NCBI GenBank assembly: GCA_018066245.1
Contig: JAGHRT010000041.1
Location: forward strand, 1 to 64,000
Source: Candidatus Equimonas faecalis
GTDB taxonomy: Bacteria; Bacteroidota; Bacteroidia; Bacteroidales; Bacteroidaceae
Length of the DNA stretch: 64,000 bases
Reading direction: 5' to 3'
Program-made: the position numbers and the translations under genes
Shown: positions 11,701 through 20,742 of the stretch, piece by piece
How positions within the stretch are numbered: the stretch's first letter is position 1
Layout of the letters: each line of letters begins with the position of its first letter
The notes under the pieces: model-generated
Told to the model about the DNA's origin: nothing
The model's input: the letters and a program-made list of their open reading frames with translations, nothing else
The model's database searches: none

Positions 11701-12237
11701 CCAGCAGGTGCGCGTGCCGCCGAAGAGGGGGTTGAAGTCGTCGGCAAGGATGAAGTTGCCGTTGGTGTCGTAGTCGGAAGTGGCGTTGCGGGCATCGTAG
11801 TCCACATTGGCCCAATCCACGGTGTAGGGGGCAGCGCCGCTTTCGGGATTAGGGGTAGCGTTGAACACTTTGCCAGGCATGATGGTGAACTGCGTGGCGC
11901 GGGTGCGGCTGCTGGTGTAGGTGGAGGGATCCTCGCCCATATACTGGCCGGTCTCCACATTCTTAATGAAGTAGGTGGTGGTGCCTTCCTTGTCCTTACC
12001 TGCTTCTTCAAACTGATAGAGGCAAGCGCTGCTCAGGGAGCCGGTGCCACCGGTAGTGCAGAGATAGGATTCGGCATTGGTACGTGCGTTACCAATGAAA
12101 TAATCCACTCCCGTCTGGATTTCGGCGACTGAAGGATAGGCAGACTCATTGAGCCCGTCAAGGGTGTAGTAATCCTTAGCCGTCATTGACATGATGCCTG
12201 CGAGGCACAATGCCAGAAGTGTGTAGAACTTCTTCAT
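8725..12237 (-). CDS. Large secreted surface protein with discoidin-like region and C-terminal LQGQK tail
   Basis: 1170 residues with a signal peptide (MKKFYTLLALCLAGIMSMTA). I do not recognise a catalytic domain. Visible parts are several repeats of a Trp/Gly-rich module (WKLE...YFKNYYTGHYM type, possibly beta-trefoil carbohydrate-binding), a helical FIVAR-like segment after residue ~240, a discoidin (F5/8 C)-like region around LIDGNYNTFYHSFW, and a second helical segment near residue 750. The end, IYNLQGQKMQGK followed by LYIINGKKYIVK, is the sorting tail common in Prevotella-like secreted proteins. It is a paralogue of the 1229-residue gene at 16958-20647, with the same order of modules. 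Likely a glycan-binding surface protein; the role is inferred. Confidence 0.8.
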   Translation of the reverse strand: MKKFYTLLALCLAGIMSMTAKDYYTLDGLNESAYPSVAEIQTGVDYFIGNARTNAESYLCTTGGTGSLSSACLYQFEEAGKDKEGTTTYFIKNVETGQYMGEDPSTYTSSRTRATQFTIMPGKVFNATPNPESGAAPYTVDWANVDYDARNATSDYDTNGNFILADDFNPLFGGTRTCWVFCIADSKETGEDGLTSATYLSTYGGANFMEYRDTNCWGIYKPAKLTGNAAMIPAFNDILGGVEFNPDDYVAGSGLGEYSQEAIDNMTAAWEVFADLLNNGEGSDEDCNAAIAQLQAAFDALMASMGTLQDGQYYRFWNWRNDWTGCVYEADSQVKWTPNYVSPDEIDVEDTKYIWKLEVIDGKNYFKNYYTGHYMSDAASFSNAFPVTVEPTTSFAITASDLAGSFNIRGDERATNWGMHSQTSGNVVVYWNAGSSENNQGSLWKLEAIDAEIIQALEEKMEQTHKNQKLTELLNEASDTYNKGFSYTQYLTDVSQITANRTETSEGGTGKDGDPKELALIDGNYNTFYHSFWSQQGDLGQPHWFQVATEEPIKDFALDVVRRQINVNVRGAVTRWFIAGTNDASLAEADDYTPGDLAATLDNYKSTWDAWQIVEANYDQSVTYNGASYNNAKATFTVNLSQPCQYIRVMALVRMADTVVADTVSTDPLEVVETITYGDKPADNIYMCIGELVMRSIDVDPNTSLINAVPAEIRQALETAMEKAQTELASQAATDATIAELQKAYDDFLENFPEPQVLRDLLEDAQGWIVETPIGNEVGYFPEGATAELESVVEQVSATVKDVMTMDEINAGKKAINDAIANLQSKLIYPEEGIYMIQSTTEGAAANNYVRNWYSGDTQLSWGGAEESVEPSSHPGYFWKLTKNEDGTWSLFNYGTGNYLQAQPEETSPVLAGAAKSSFTMRSARLGGSFNIVFGENNFMNADPNTGGIVTWGSAKGADNSSFQFVEASEEWKAEYGFYYEPGTPRIITLPFDIVNDCVEPLYKLVGTFNNAFQFDYYATDEVIPAGTPVVYYSESEEYENDIFSTVASDLAELTYTNEAKTQNGLIGTIVGIDELPVGSGIFWKAMVVASEEGEGLYPNSGYLLVSDDCGRVGELSIPYEEGVGTLTGISNVAVKNNISRGIYNLQGQKMQGKLNSGLYIINGKKYIVK

Positions 12238-12345
12238 GGTTTGGTTTTGGGTTTGTTGATAAATTGAGTTAATAAAAGGGTGATTTGTGTGCTGTTTCGT
12301 GTCGCAGAAAGAAGCGTGTAGCGCCCCTACTCCACTTTCACGGTG

Positions 12346-12353
12346 CGAATATA
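12346..12353 (-). promoter_or_regulatory. Possible -7 element of the large surface protein gene
   Basis: TATATTCG on the minus strand differs by one base from TAnnTTTG. It would give an A-rich leader of about 100 nt before the start at 12237. Confidence 0.3.
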
Positions 12354-12540
12354 CGATTTTCCTTTAGAAAGGCGCAAGGTTTTTGGAAAATTTTCGCAGA
12401 AAAAAGTTTTGCCTGTATGGAATTGCAAGTTACGAAATTGCAATAGCCTATCTCGGAGTTAGTTTTCAGAGGGCGAGGGAGAGCGACGACTGCCTCACCG
12501 GAGCGACAGAAGCAGACGGCATTCCGCACGTCCGTGCCCC

Positions 12541-12638
12541 ATACGGCAGGGGATTCTATCCTATAGGGTAGTCGTTCCTAATCCATAGAGTAGTCATCCC
12601 TACCCTATACGGGAGTTTTTACCGCCCCATACGGGAGT
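12541..12638. repeat. Type B periodic repeat block (22 bp)
   Basis: Four to five consecutive units with cores TATCCTATAGGGTAG, AATCCATAGAGTAG, ACCCTATACGGGAG and GCCCCATACGGGAG at 22-bp spacing. They lie in the 850-bp non-coding stretch between the surface protein gene and the fasciclin gene. Confidence 0.75.
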
Positions 12639-12767
12639 GAAGCGCTGCGCAGGAGCCGCAGTTTGAAACGGCAAGACAGAGGGCTGGAGGGGAAGGCGGC
12701 ACTCCATATTTATATATATTAGTGCCAGGGAAAGCTTGAAAGTCCTGAAAAGACGGCATAACGGAGG

Positions 12768-12938
12768 GGTAGGGCGGAGCCCTACCTCACTCCAGCATCC
12801 TTTTCTTTGGGAGCACTGCAAGTGCGACATATTTCAAGTAAAGTGGTAATTATATCACACTTACAGTGCTCCCGTAAAGAATCAAACACAAAAGATAGGG
12901 CTCGCGCCCTACCCTCCAATCTGACGCACCTTCGGTGC
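12768..12938. repeat. Cluster of unrelated hairpins in non-coding DNA
   Basis: Four palindromes in 170 bp: GGTAGGGC-GGA-GCCCTACC (12768-12786), GGGAGCACTG paired with CAGTGCTCCC across a 45-nt loop (12809-12873), TAGGGC-TCGC-GCCCTA (12896-12911) and GCACC-TTC-GGTGC (12926-12938). No gene is supported here. Confidence 0.65.
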
Positions 12939-12997
12939 TTTGCCATTGCAAGTCAAAAGGCAAGCCCCTCCTAATGGCAGCCTACAAAACAGCCTAC

Positions 12998-13040
12998 AAA
13001 AAAAACGCATCGGTGCAGAAGGGGATTCTGTACCGATGCG
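12998..13040 (-). terminator. Rho-independent terminator after the fasciclin gene
   Basis: Long stem CGCATCGGT / ACCGATGCG extended by CAGAA / TTCTG around a G-rich loop (13006-13040). The minus strand continues with eight T. It is about 50 bp past the fasciclin gene stop. Confidence 0.85.
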
Positions 13041-13089
13041 GGGTGCGGGGCTCTCCGTAGCGGAGGGAAGGTTGGCGGGCGGATGGTGC

Positions 13090-15120
13090 CTACCAAATGT
13101 CCTCTGCTTCGGTGCCGTTGTAAACGATGGTGGGCACTATCTCAAAATAGTCGAGGAAGAACTGCGAGTCGGTGTTTTCGAGGGCCGTCTTGAAACGCAG
13201 ATAGTAGGTCTTGTTGCTCGCCATGTTGGCCGTGGTGATGATACGCCTCATGCAGGGCCAGTCGCCGCCGAAGCTGCGGGCAGGGGTCTTGCCTGTGCCG
13301 TCGTTGGAGCAGAAGTATTTGGGAGCCTTCATGTAGCCCTGAATACGGAGGGCCTGGTCGTTTTCACGGTCCACGTTCTCATCGCCCGTGTCCTCGCGCC
13401 AGGGCATGGCGGGATTGTTAGAGGCGCTCTGACGCAGGTCGTAGGGCAGGCCGGCGGGCTGGAGGTTCTCGGGATTGTCGCCGAAATAAATCTGGGCCAT
13501 GGAACGCGAGGGGTTCATGGCTACACCCATGCGCAGCTCGTAGGTGCCGTCAACGGGCACAGGCGGGAGCTTGACGCAGAAGTCGTAGGTGCCGCTGAAC
13601 AGGAACTCGTCGCCCTGATAGTCGCGCCAGTTTGCGCCCTTGGGAGCGGTGAGGTAGAAGATGTTGGTGCTCTCCGTCTCGTTGAAGATGTTTTCAAAGT
13701 AGCCGCGTTCAAAGCCCTTGTAGCCCTGGGTGCGGGCGGCGTTGGACGTAAGCTCGGGCAGCATGTCGCAAAGGTCGAAGCGGATGCGCTCACTTCCCAG
13801 CAAATTGCGCACATTGTCGTCGTACACCAGAATGTCGTCAAGGATGTGGTAGAAGCCGTTGAGGGCGTTATTGTCGTTATCGCCGTTGGTCTTGAGAACC
13901 TGCACGCCAGGATTGCGCACCTGACTGACTTGATAGTTTCCCGTATTGTAGGTGCTCACGCGGTTGATGTAGATTTCGTGCTCACCCGTGGGTACTTGCA
14001 CCAACTTCAGCAATGAGGGATACTTGTCGCCAAGCGTGGGGTAGTAGTCCCACACATCGACGGTGTAGAGGTCTTCCTGCGGATTGGTTACGTAGGAGCC
14101 ATACTGGTAGCCGTACTCGCTGAAATGGTGAAGGAGCTTGTTGTAGGCATAGCGGCCTTTCATGAGGTGGTAGGCCACAAAGCGGTTGACGGCATTGTCG
14201 GGAGATTTCAGGCTGTCGGCATCGGCCGTGCCATAAATGGCCTCGCAATGGGGCTTCAGGGCAGCCACGATGTCGCTGAAATTGGTTACGTTGCCGTCGG
14301 CGTCAAGCTGGGGTGCGGGAATGCCCCACTTGCACTGGAAAATGCTGTCGGGCTCCACAAAGGCGGTATAGCCGAGATAGCGATGCTGCTCCACCTTGAA
14401 ATTGCCCACGTTGGTGAACAGGCGGGTCTCAGGATGCTCCGCAGCATTGAACTCGGCATCTTGGAAAGCCTGCATGGAGTCGGCCCAAGCGGTGTGGATG
14501 AGCAGAGTGCCCATGATTTTGAGGTTGCTGGCCTGAAGGATAATGTCGGGCACCATAAGCATGGAGGGAGCAATCGGCGCATCCACTATGTTTACGAAGC
14601 CGTTGGTACTCTCGATGTCGGCCTTCGTGATGTTTGACGAACTGTTGAGCGTGTAGCCGCCCTCCTTGTTCAGCTTGCAATTAAGCAGTCGGTCGCTGAG
14701 GCAGGGCAGTCCGAATGCACCGTTTTCGGGGAAGTCGGGGCTTTCGTAGCCCTGTGCATCGCCGTTGTCAATCACGCTGTTGTAAACCAGGAGCTGGACG
14801 GTCTCGTTGTCAAGCTGGGTAACGTCTTCGGTGCCGATGCGTTCCTTGCAGAAGGCCCTGACAGCCTTGTTGTCGGGGAAGAAGCAGGTGTAGTTGCCTC
14901 GCGCGGAAAGCACATTGTAAACGGATGAAGCCTCGGCCTTGCTGCCGAGCGATACGCGGCGGAGGAGATACTCGAAGTCGGACAGTTCCGGATTCTCAGA
15001 AACGTACTCTGCAATGGTCAGGCCCGTGGCAATGGCGAAGTCGCCGTCGTCGATGTCTTCTTTGCAGCCTGCCACTATCAGAAGCAGGGCCGAAAGGATA
15101 TAAAGGGGGTATTTTTTCAT
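13090..15120 (-). CDS. Fasciclin-domain surface lipoprotein
   Basis: 676 residues. The N-terminus is a lipoprotein signal (LSALLLIVAGC, lipidated Cys at 19). The next ~150 residues look like a fasciclin (FAS1) adhesion domain: LSDFEYLLRRVSL, then NYTCFFPDNKAVRAF, then VQLLVYNSVID. A second FAS1-like region follows in the middle. The C-terminal third (from about residue 430) resembles the extra domain seen in Bacteroidales fasciclin lipoproteins. FAS1 proteins of this order are often near polysaccharide-use genes; here the neighbour upstream is a GH125 mannosidase. Role in adhesion or glycan binding is inferred. Confidence 0.82.
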   Translation of the reverse strand: MKKYPLYILSALLLIVAGCKEDIDDGDFAIATGLTIAEYVSENPELSDFEYLLRRVSLGSKAEASSVYNVLSARGNYTCFFPDNKAVRAFCKERIGTEDVTQLDNETVQLLVYNSVIDNGDAQGYESPDFPENGAFGLPCLSDRLLNCKLNKEGGYTLNSSSNITKADIESTNGFVNIVDAPIAPSMLMVPDIILQASNLKIMGTLLIHTAWADSMQAFQDAEFNAAEHPETRLFTNVGNFKVEQHRYLGYTAFVEPDSIFQCKWGIPAPQLDADGNVTNFSDIVAALKPHCEAIYGTADADSLKSPDNAVNRFVAYHLMKGRYAYNKLLHHFSEYGYQYGSYVTNPQEDLYTVDVWDYYPTLGDKYPSLLKLVQVPTGEHEIYINRVSTYNTGNYQVSQVRNPGVQVLKTNGDNDNNALNGFYHILDDILVYDDNVRNLLGSERIRFDLCDMLPELTSNAARTQGYKGFERGYFENIFNETESTNIFYLTAPKGANWRDYQGDEFLFSGTYDFCVKLPPVPVDGTYELRMGVAMNPSRSMAQIYFGDNPENLQPAGLPYDLRQSASNNPAMPWREDTGDENVDRENDQALRIQGYMKAPKYFCSNDGTGKTPARSFGGDWPCMRRIITTANMASNKTYYLRFKTALENTDSQFFLDYFEIVPTIVYNGTEAEDIW

Positions 15121-15173
15121 GGAGGGCTTGAGACGTTTGAATTTAAAGGTTGTGTGTTAATGGCTTTTGACTG

Positions 15174-15205
15174 CAAATTTAGATTTTTTTACCCAGCAGG
15201 ACAAA
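15174..15205 (-). promoter_or_regulatory. Promoter of the fasciclin gene
   Basis: TTTG (15202-15205), 20 bp, TAAATTTG (15174-15181) on the minus strand, a textbook Bacteroidota promoter 54 bp upstream of the start codon. Confidence 0.65.
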
Positions 15206-15311
15206 CTTTTCGGGGAAAACTTGCACGTTCCCCTTCGTTTTTGCACGTTTAGCCGCCCGCAGAAGAGTGTTTCGTTGCAAAAACGCGTAGCGCCGCGCCG
15301 TGGGCATGAAG

Positions 15312-16802
15312 TTATTGCAGGTCATTCAGGAGGTTCAAGCGGCCCGTATCGACCAAATGGAGAATAAGTTCGCCAAAAAGCGTGTTGGCCCATGCAAACC
15401 AGCTGCGGGTGAAGTGTTCAGGGTTGTCCACATCGAAGCTCTCGTGGATAAAGCCCTTTCCCGCATCGGTGGCCAGCAGCATCCGGAGACAAGCCTTCAC
15501 TTCCGCATCGCCCTGCGCATCGCGCGAAGCCGTGAAAGCACGCATCAGCAGGCTCATGGGCCATGCCATGCCAAAGCCCACATGGGGGCCGCCGATGCCC
15601 TCGCCTGCCTTGCCGCTAAAGAAATAGGGGTTGTCGGCGCTCCACACAAATCGGCGCGTGTTTTGATAGACAGGGTCGCTGGCGGGCACCAAGCCGAGAT
15701 AGGTCATGCCGAGCAGGCTGGGCACATTGGCGTCGTCCATGATAAGTTGGTTGCCGAAGCCGTCCACTTCAAAAGCATAGATGGGGCCGTACTTCGGGTG
15801 CTGATAGACGGCATACTTCTTCAGGGCCTCGGCCACCTCATCGGCAAGGGCTACACAGTCTGCCGCAAGAGCCTCGGAACCGGTGAAGGGCACGGCACCC
15901 ATAATTTCAGCAGCCTTGCGCAGAATGCTGACAGCAAAAAAATTGGAAGGGACGAGGAAAGAAAAGGTGGTGGCATCGTCGGACGGACGGAAGGCACTGG
16001 CTATCAAACCCACGGGGCGTGCCGGCGCACCCCAGCCCCTGTTGCAACGGGTGTCGAGCTGCCGGTCGGTAACGCGGAGGAAAGAATAGCTGCCCAGCCC
16101 GTCCTTGAGTTGCTGCTCATGGAAGGTGGCCAGAATGCGCCCGACAGCCTGCTGCCACTCGGGAGTAGTGAAAAGGCTGTCATCGCCTGTGGCTTTCCAA
16201 TAGGCGTAAGCCAGACGTACCACGTAGCAAGGCGAATCTATCTCCCACTTGCGTTCATGCAGTTCGGGTTTCATATCGGTGCCGTCGGTCTGCCATTTGC
16301 TTCCCGTAGGGCCAAAATTGAAGGCATTGGCGTAGGGGTCGATGTTGATGCACTTCAGTTGGCGCAGCACAACGCCGCGTATCATGCGCCCCAGCCGAGC
16401 ATCGTCCTTGCACAGGGCCACATAGGGATAGACCTGCGCACCGCTGTCGCGCAGCCACATGGCGTTGATGTCGCCCGTAACTACGAAGGTGTCCTCGTCG
16501 CCATCGAAATGCACGGTCGTGTCGAGGGTGTTTGGGAAGCAGTTCTCAAACATCCAAACCAACTTGGGATTCTTCAACTTCTTCGTTACGGCTTTGATTT
16601 TGGCTTCTACGGCATCCGACACGAAGAGTCGGTCTTCCGCAGCCGGCCGCTGGCTGACGTAGCGGGACACGGGATGGTCGGACACCATGGTAGAGGTGGT
16701 ACTTTCAAAGGCCTGGGAACGGGCCTCTTCGGAGACGGTTGCACCCCAGGAAGGGCTGGTCATCAGAGCCACAGCTATGGTGGCACACACGGTTGCTTTC
16801 AT
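15312..16802 (-). CDS. GH125 exo-alpha-1,6-mannosidase
   Basis: 496 residues with a signal peptide (cleavage near SWG-A). The body matches the GH125 family (formerly DUF1237): FENCFPNTLDTTV, the segment TGDINAMWLRDSGAQVYPY, then DPYANAFNF and DGTDMKPELHERKWEID. Family enzymes remove terminal alpha-1,6-linked mannose from N-glycans and yeast mannan with inversion, in the periplasm or at the surface. It has its own promoter-like element. The gene downstream is the fasciclin lipoprotein; together with the GH20 and M60 enzymes it suggests breakdown of host glycoproteins. Confidence 0.9.
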   Translation of the reverse strand: MKATVCATIAVALMTSPSWGATVSEEARSQAFESTTSTMVSDHPVSRYVSQRPAAEDRLFVSDAVEAKIKAVTKKLKNPKLVWMFENCFPNTLDTTVHFDGDEDTFVVTGDINAMWLRDSGAQVYPYVALCKDDARLGRMIRGVVLRQLKCINIDPYANAFNFGPTGSKWQTDGTDMKPELHERKWEIDSPCYVVRLAYAYWKATGDDSLFTTPEWQQAVGRILATFHEQQLKDGLGSYSFLRVTDRQLDTRCNRGWGAPARPVGLIASAFRPSDDATTFSFLVPSNFFAVSILRKAAEIMGAVPFTGSEALAADCVALADEVAEALKKYAVYQHPKYGPIYAFEVDGFGNQLIMDDANVPSLLGMTYLGLVPASDPVYQNTRRFVWSADNPYFFSGKAGEGIGGPHVGFGMAWPMSLLMRAFTASRDAQGDAEVKACLRMLLATDAGKGFIHESFDVDNPEHFTRSWFAWANTLFGELILHLVDTGRLNLLNDLQ

Positions 16803-16827
16803 TGCTCTTAGTGAAGGTTATACGCCG

Positions 16828-16835
16828 CAAAGTTA
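16828..16835 (-). promoter_or_regulatory. Putative -7 element of the GH125 gene
   Basis: TAACTTTG on the minus strand, 26 bp upstream of the start codon; no clear -33 element. Confidence 0.5.
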
Positions 16836-16901
16836 CACAAAAAATCCGGCATAAAGGCAGTTAGGGAGGAAAAATCCGACTTTCCCTCCACCTTACACCA
16901 T

Positions 16902-16937
16902 AAAAAAGGAGCCGCACCCCTATGGATGCGGCTCCTT
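16902..16937 (-). terminator. Rho-independent terminator
   Basis: Minus-strand stem AGGAGCCGCATCC / GGGTGCGGCTCC followed by six T, 20 bp past the stop of the 1229-residue surface protein. Confidence 0.85.
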
Positions 16938-16957
16938 AATAGAATATGGAGGGATGA

Positions 16958-19900
16958 TTACTTCACGATGTACTTCTGGCCATCCTTAACGTAGATGCCC
17001 TTATGTGCATTGGAAACGCGACGGCCCTGGAGGTCGAAGCTACCCTTCGTAGCAATGCGAACAATAGCAGCCTGGATGCCTTCTGCCTTGGCAGCGGGAG
17101 CGCCATCGGGGCAAGCGATGCTGATGTCGCCCTTCTCGGTGGTGGCAGTCATTTCGGCGGTGAAGCAGCCACGGCCTGCAGAGATGTAAGCGCCCTTATC
17201 AGCGAGAACGGCATTGGTGATTACTTCCGTAACTTCACCTTCGCTGTCGCGCTTGATTTGGTTCTGGATTACGAGGAAGCCGTCCTGGTTGAGCTCGGTA
17301 TCAACAAGCACGCCCATCAGACCATTAGCAACCTTGCCTTCGGCAACGGCACCAATCTTGGCATTCTCGAAGTAAGCCTCAGCATAACCGTCGGGATCGA
17401 AGATGAAGGGCTTGCCGGCCTCAATAGCACCGGTGATGGCCTTCAGTTCGATGGTGGCGTTCTCGCCTTCACCCTTCACACCAAGTACTTCGTAGGCTGC
17501 GCAGCCCTTAGCGGGAACGGAAACAGCTACGGGCAGGGTCATAACGCGGAGACCATTAGCGGAGCTCAGGTCAATCACGTATTCGGCACCGTCCTTAATG
17601 GCCTCAGCCTCCTCGAAAGTGAAGGCGCTGTTGTCATTGCCGGAAGCGGAGTTCCACGTTACCATGTTATTGGTGCCGGGCTGTGCGTTGAGGTAAACAT
17701 TCTCAGCAAATACGATATTGACTACACCGGCCACCTTGGCGCTCTGGTAGTCGAACTTGCCCTTCTGGTCGGCAGGCACGAGTTCTACGTTTTCGTCGTT
17801 CTCGTAGCCGCCACCCATATAGTAGCCAGTCAGGATGTGCTTGAGGCTGAAGGTGCCGTCAGCATTCGTTTCGCTCTGCCATACATAGCCGAGGTAGTCC
17901 TCGATTTCGTCGGTCATAGCCTCTGCGCCCCAGCCTACATTGAAGCCTTCAGCGTTGCGGGTACCTACGAAGTCGTTGTCGGCATAGTGAGTGATAGCCT
18001 GATCTTGCTGTTCCTCTGTGGGCTCTTCTATGCTGGCCAGCCACTTAGCACCTGCCTCAGTGGCGCTCTTAATGTAGTAGTACTTGCCATTTACGGGCTT
18101 GTTGAGCTTGCCGTTGAAGGCAGCGATGGCAGCCTTAATCTTGGCAAGAGCTTCCTGGATTTCGGCAACGGAACTTGTACCGGTAACCTGAATGCCTTCA
18201 GCTACGGCACGGAGTTCGGCAGCTGCGCCTACGGCGAAGTAGCCTACGCCTTCACCTTCCTGAGCTGCGTCAGCCTGTGCGAGGGCTTCCTTAACGAGGT
18301 TCTGCACAGTGGTGGGATCGGGCAGGTTGTTCTTGAAGTTGTCGAAAGCAGCCTGGAGAGCATCGATAGTGCCCTGAGTAGCGAGTTCGTCTTCAAGTTC
18401 GGTGTTGGCAATATCAAGAACCTCGTTCAGAGTCTGCTTGATGCCGGCGGCAACGCCTTCGTAGGGAGAGTTGGCCTCATCGTACTTGTATTCGTACTTC
18501 ACGCCAGGATATACGCGTACTTCAGCACCGTTGAAGAACTTACCATAGTTGCCGCTGTTGCCGCCAGTAGTGATGACGTCAATGCGAACGTAGCGATACT
18601 GGGCACCCAGCTTAGCGGACAGAACACCTACATAGTTGTTGGAAGTTTCGCCGCCAAGAACAATCTTGTTATTGAGGTCGAAGTGGAATTCGTTCTCGCC
18701 GATTTCGGTCCATTCCTTGTAGGTACCGTCAATCTCGCTCTCTTCGGTCTCGTCGTTGGAGGCGTAAACCTTAACGCCTACGGGGCGGTCGGCGGGCTTA
18801 CCGTTACGGGTGTACCACATTACGGTAATAGCCTCCTGAGGCTGGTCAAGCAGGTCGAAGCAGATGTTGTGGGCGGGATAAGCCAGCACTTCTTCGCCAG
18901 TTTCGGGGTCAATCATGGGTTCGCCGGTCTCGGGATCGATAACAGCAACCTGCTGGGGAGCACCGTCGGAATTCCAAGCGGAGTGGAAGAAGGTGGTGAG
19001 GTCGCCATCCAGAAGGTTCGCAATGGGGCCTTCACTCTGTTCTTGAGCGTTGGTATAGAGCTGTGAGGCATCGTTTACGAGGCCGTCAGCCACGCCTTCC
19101 TCGTTGAGGAGGCTCTCTACAACGTTGAGGTTCTCGGCGGGCTTGCCGGTAGCAGAATCAAAGATGGCGTAGATCTTGGAGTTCTCGATAGCCTGATTAA
19201 CTTCATCAACGAGAACTTTCAGGTTGTAGTTGAGGGTAGCCTGCTTGTTGCCTTCCTCAATCTGCTGGAGCATTGCTTCGTCAATCTTGCGGGGTACCCA
19301 GCAGGAACCTTCGGTAGAAGAATCCCAGGTTACCATGTTCAGAACATCGCCGGGAGCGTGCAGACCACCCATGTCCCAGCCGCCACCCCAAGCGCCCTTC
19401 TTGGTGAGCTCGTCGGAGTAGAAGGTCCAGCAGGTTTCGCCGGCATCATTCTTGTAGGCAGAGGGAGCCATGTTGAAGGCTGCGTTGGGTTCTGCAACGG
19501 TGGGGATAGGCGTGTTGGAGGCCTTGTCGGCACCGGGGGTACCGATGTAGCGCTTGGTCTTCCAGTTCTGGATATAGAACATGCCTTCCTTGTCGCTCTT
19601 TATAACCTCCCAGATGAAGTAGGGAGCTGCGGCTGAAGTCATCCAAGCGTCGTCGTTCTCGGGGTCATAGACATCCCATCCGCCGATGGAGAACTCGTTG
19701 CCACCCGTCTGAGTATGGGTGATGGCGATAGCGGGATCGGTGGTGGTGTACATGTTGTTCTTAGCGCCGGAAACGTTGTTCGTGTTGTCGAACATGGCAC
19801 CGATGGAAGAACGGTAGGTGGTGAAGATGTAGTAGCCTGGGCCAAAGTTCACGAAGCTGGCCTTGAGGGCCTCGTAAGCCTTGATGAGTCCTTCGGCCAG

Positions 19901-20647
19901 CTGGATGCACTCTGCATCGTCGCCACTGCCTTCCGATGCGTTCTCATAAGCCTCAACGAGAGCGTTGAGAGCATCTTCGCTGTAGTCGCCGGGGTTGATA
20001 CCTACGCTGTAGGATTCGGGATCAAAGCCTTCGGGGAAGAGTTCGTTGATGATGGCGTTCAGATAGTTGTTGCCCGTCATCTGCATGGCGGGGATGAGGC
20101 GCCAAGTGGTGTTGGCCGACACGCCGCCATAGGAAGCGGTGGAGCCGTTGGTGCTGAGGTAGGAGCTACCATTAGCATCAATGAGGAACACCTGAGTACC
20201 GTCGAGATTGTCCTTGGTTGTCCAGTAGGGATACTCGTTGATTTCAGCCTCATCGGCATCGGCGGCATAAACGGCTGCAGTTACCTGAATCTCGTTGATG
20301 CGGCTGTGGGTCGTGGTAACGAAGCCGGAGCCTACGTTAGCGGACTTTGCCAGATAGTGCTTCTCGCCGTTTACGAGGCAATAGACCTTCCAGGAGTTCT
20401 CGCCTGCGGATTCGAAGTACCATACGTCGCGCTCAGCGATGGCGTTGGTTGTAGTGATTTTGCCTTCGGTGTTGAGGTAGGCCATCTGTGTGTAGTCGGC
20501 CGCGCCACCGTTGGCAATGAAGTAGGCTACGCCGGCCTCGGGCACCAGCACGGGTTCGTCGCCCGTCTGTTCCCAGTAAATGGCGTTGGCACTACCTGCG
20601 CAGGCGAATAGGATCGCCAGCACAAAAAGATTGTAAATCTTCTTCAT
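16958..20647 (-). CDS. Large secreted surface protein, paralogue of the 8725-12237 gene
   Basis: 1229 residues with a signal peptide (LFVLAILFACAGSANA). Same order of parts as its paralogue: N-terminal Trp/Tyr-rich modules, a helical segment after a TGNN motif near residue 190, further beta-rich modules, a discoidin-like region (LLDGDLTTFFHSAW), helical linkers with AALQAAFDNFKNNLPDP, another beta module and the tail FDLQGRRVSNAHKG / IYVKDGQKYIVK. An EPMIDPETGEEVLAYP stretch interrupts the discoidin-like part. No catalytic motif is recognised. Probably a cell-surface carbohydrate-binding protein. The pair brackets the fasciclin and GH125 genes. Confidence 0.8.
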   Translation of the reverse strand: MKKIYNLFVLAILFACAGSANAIYWEQTGDEPVLVPEAGVAYFIANGGAADYTQMAYLNTEGKITTTNAIAERDVWYFESAGENSWKVYCLVNGEKHYLAKSANVGSGFVTTTHSRINEIQVTAAVYAADADEAEINEYPYWTTKDNLDGTQVFLIDANGSSYLSTNGSTASYGGVSANTTWRLIPAMQMTGNNYLNAIINELFPEGFDPESYSVGINPGDYSEDALNALVEAYENASEGSGDDAECIQLAEGLIKAYEALKASFVNFGPGYYIFTTYRSSIGAMFDNTNNVSGAKNNMYTTTDPAIAITHTQTGGNEFSIGGWDVYDPENDDAWMTSAAAPYFIWEVIKSDKEGMFYIQNWKTKRYIGTPGADKASNTPIPTVAEPNAAFNMAPSAYKNDAGETCWTFYSDELTKKGAWGGGWDMGGLHAPGDVLNMVTWDSSTEGSCWVPRKIDEAMLQQIEEGNKQATLNYNLKVLVDEVNQAIENSKIYAIFDSATGKPAENLNVVESLLNEEGVADGLVNDASQLYTNAQEQSEGPIANLLDGDLTTFFHSAWNSDGAPQQVAVIDPETGEPMIDPETGEEVLAYPAHNICFDLLDQPQEAITVMWYTRNGKPADRPVGVKVYASNDETEESEIDGTYKEWTEIGENEFHFDLNNKIVLGGETSNNYVGVLSAKLGAQYRYVRIDVITTGGNSGNYGKFFNGAEVRVYPGVKYEYKYDEANSPYEGVAAGIKQTLNEVLDIANTELEDELATQGTIDALQAAFDNFKNNLPDPTTVQNLVKEALAQADAAQEGEGVGYFAVGAAAELRAVAEGIQVTGTSSVAEIQEALAKIKAAIAAFNGKLNKPVNGKYYYIKSATEAGAKWLASIEEPTEEQQDQAITHYADNDFVGTRNAEGFNVGWGAEAMTDEIEDYLGYVWQSETNADGTFSLKHILTGYYMGGGYENDENVELVPADQKGKFDYQSAKVAGVVNIVFAENVYLNAQPGTNNMVTWNSASGNDNSAFTFEEAEAIKDGAEYVIDLSSANGLRVMTLPVAVSVPAKGCAAYEVLGVKGEGENATIELKAITGAIEAGKPFIFDPDGYAEAYFENAKIGAVAEGKVANGLMGVLVDTELNQDGFLVIQNQIKRDSEGEVTEVITNAVLADKGAYISAGRGCFTAEMTATTEKGDISIACPDGAPAAKAEGIQAAIVRIATKGSFDLQGRRVSNAHKGIYVKDGQKYIVK

Positions 20648-20734
20648 TGTTGAGTAGTTTTAATGTGGGTTAATAAATGTGTTATTTAGGCAATATGCTT
20701 TTCCGATAAGAGGGCAAAATTGCTTTTTCGGAAG

Positions 20735-20742
20735 CAAAGTTA
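20735..20742 (-). promoter_or_regulatory. Putative -7 element of the 1229-residue surface protein gene
   Basis: TAACTTTG on the minus strand about 90 bp upstream of the start codon, with an A/T-rich leader. Confidence 0.5.

Noticed and set aside
12600-12830. Small minus-strand open frame of 76 codons
   Set aside because: It reads through B repeats and hairpins, with no promoter or familiar sequence.
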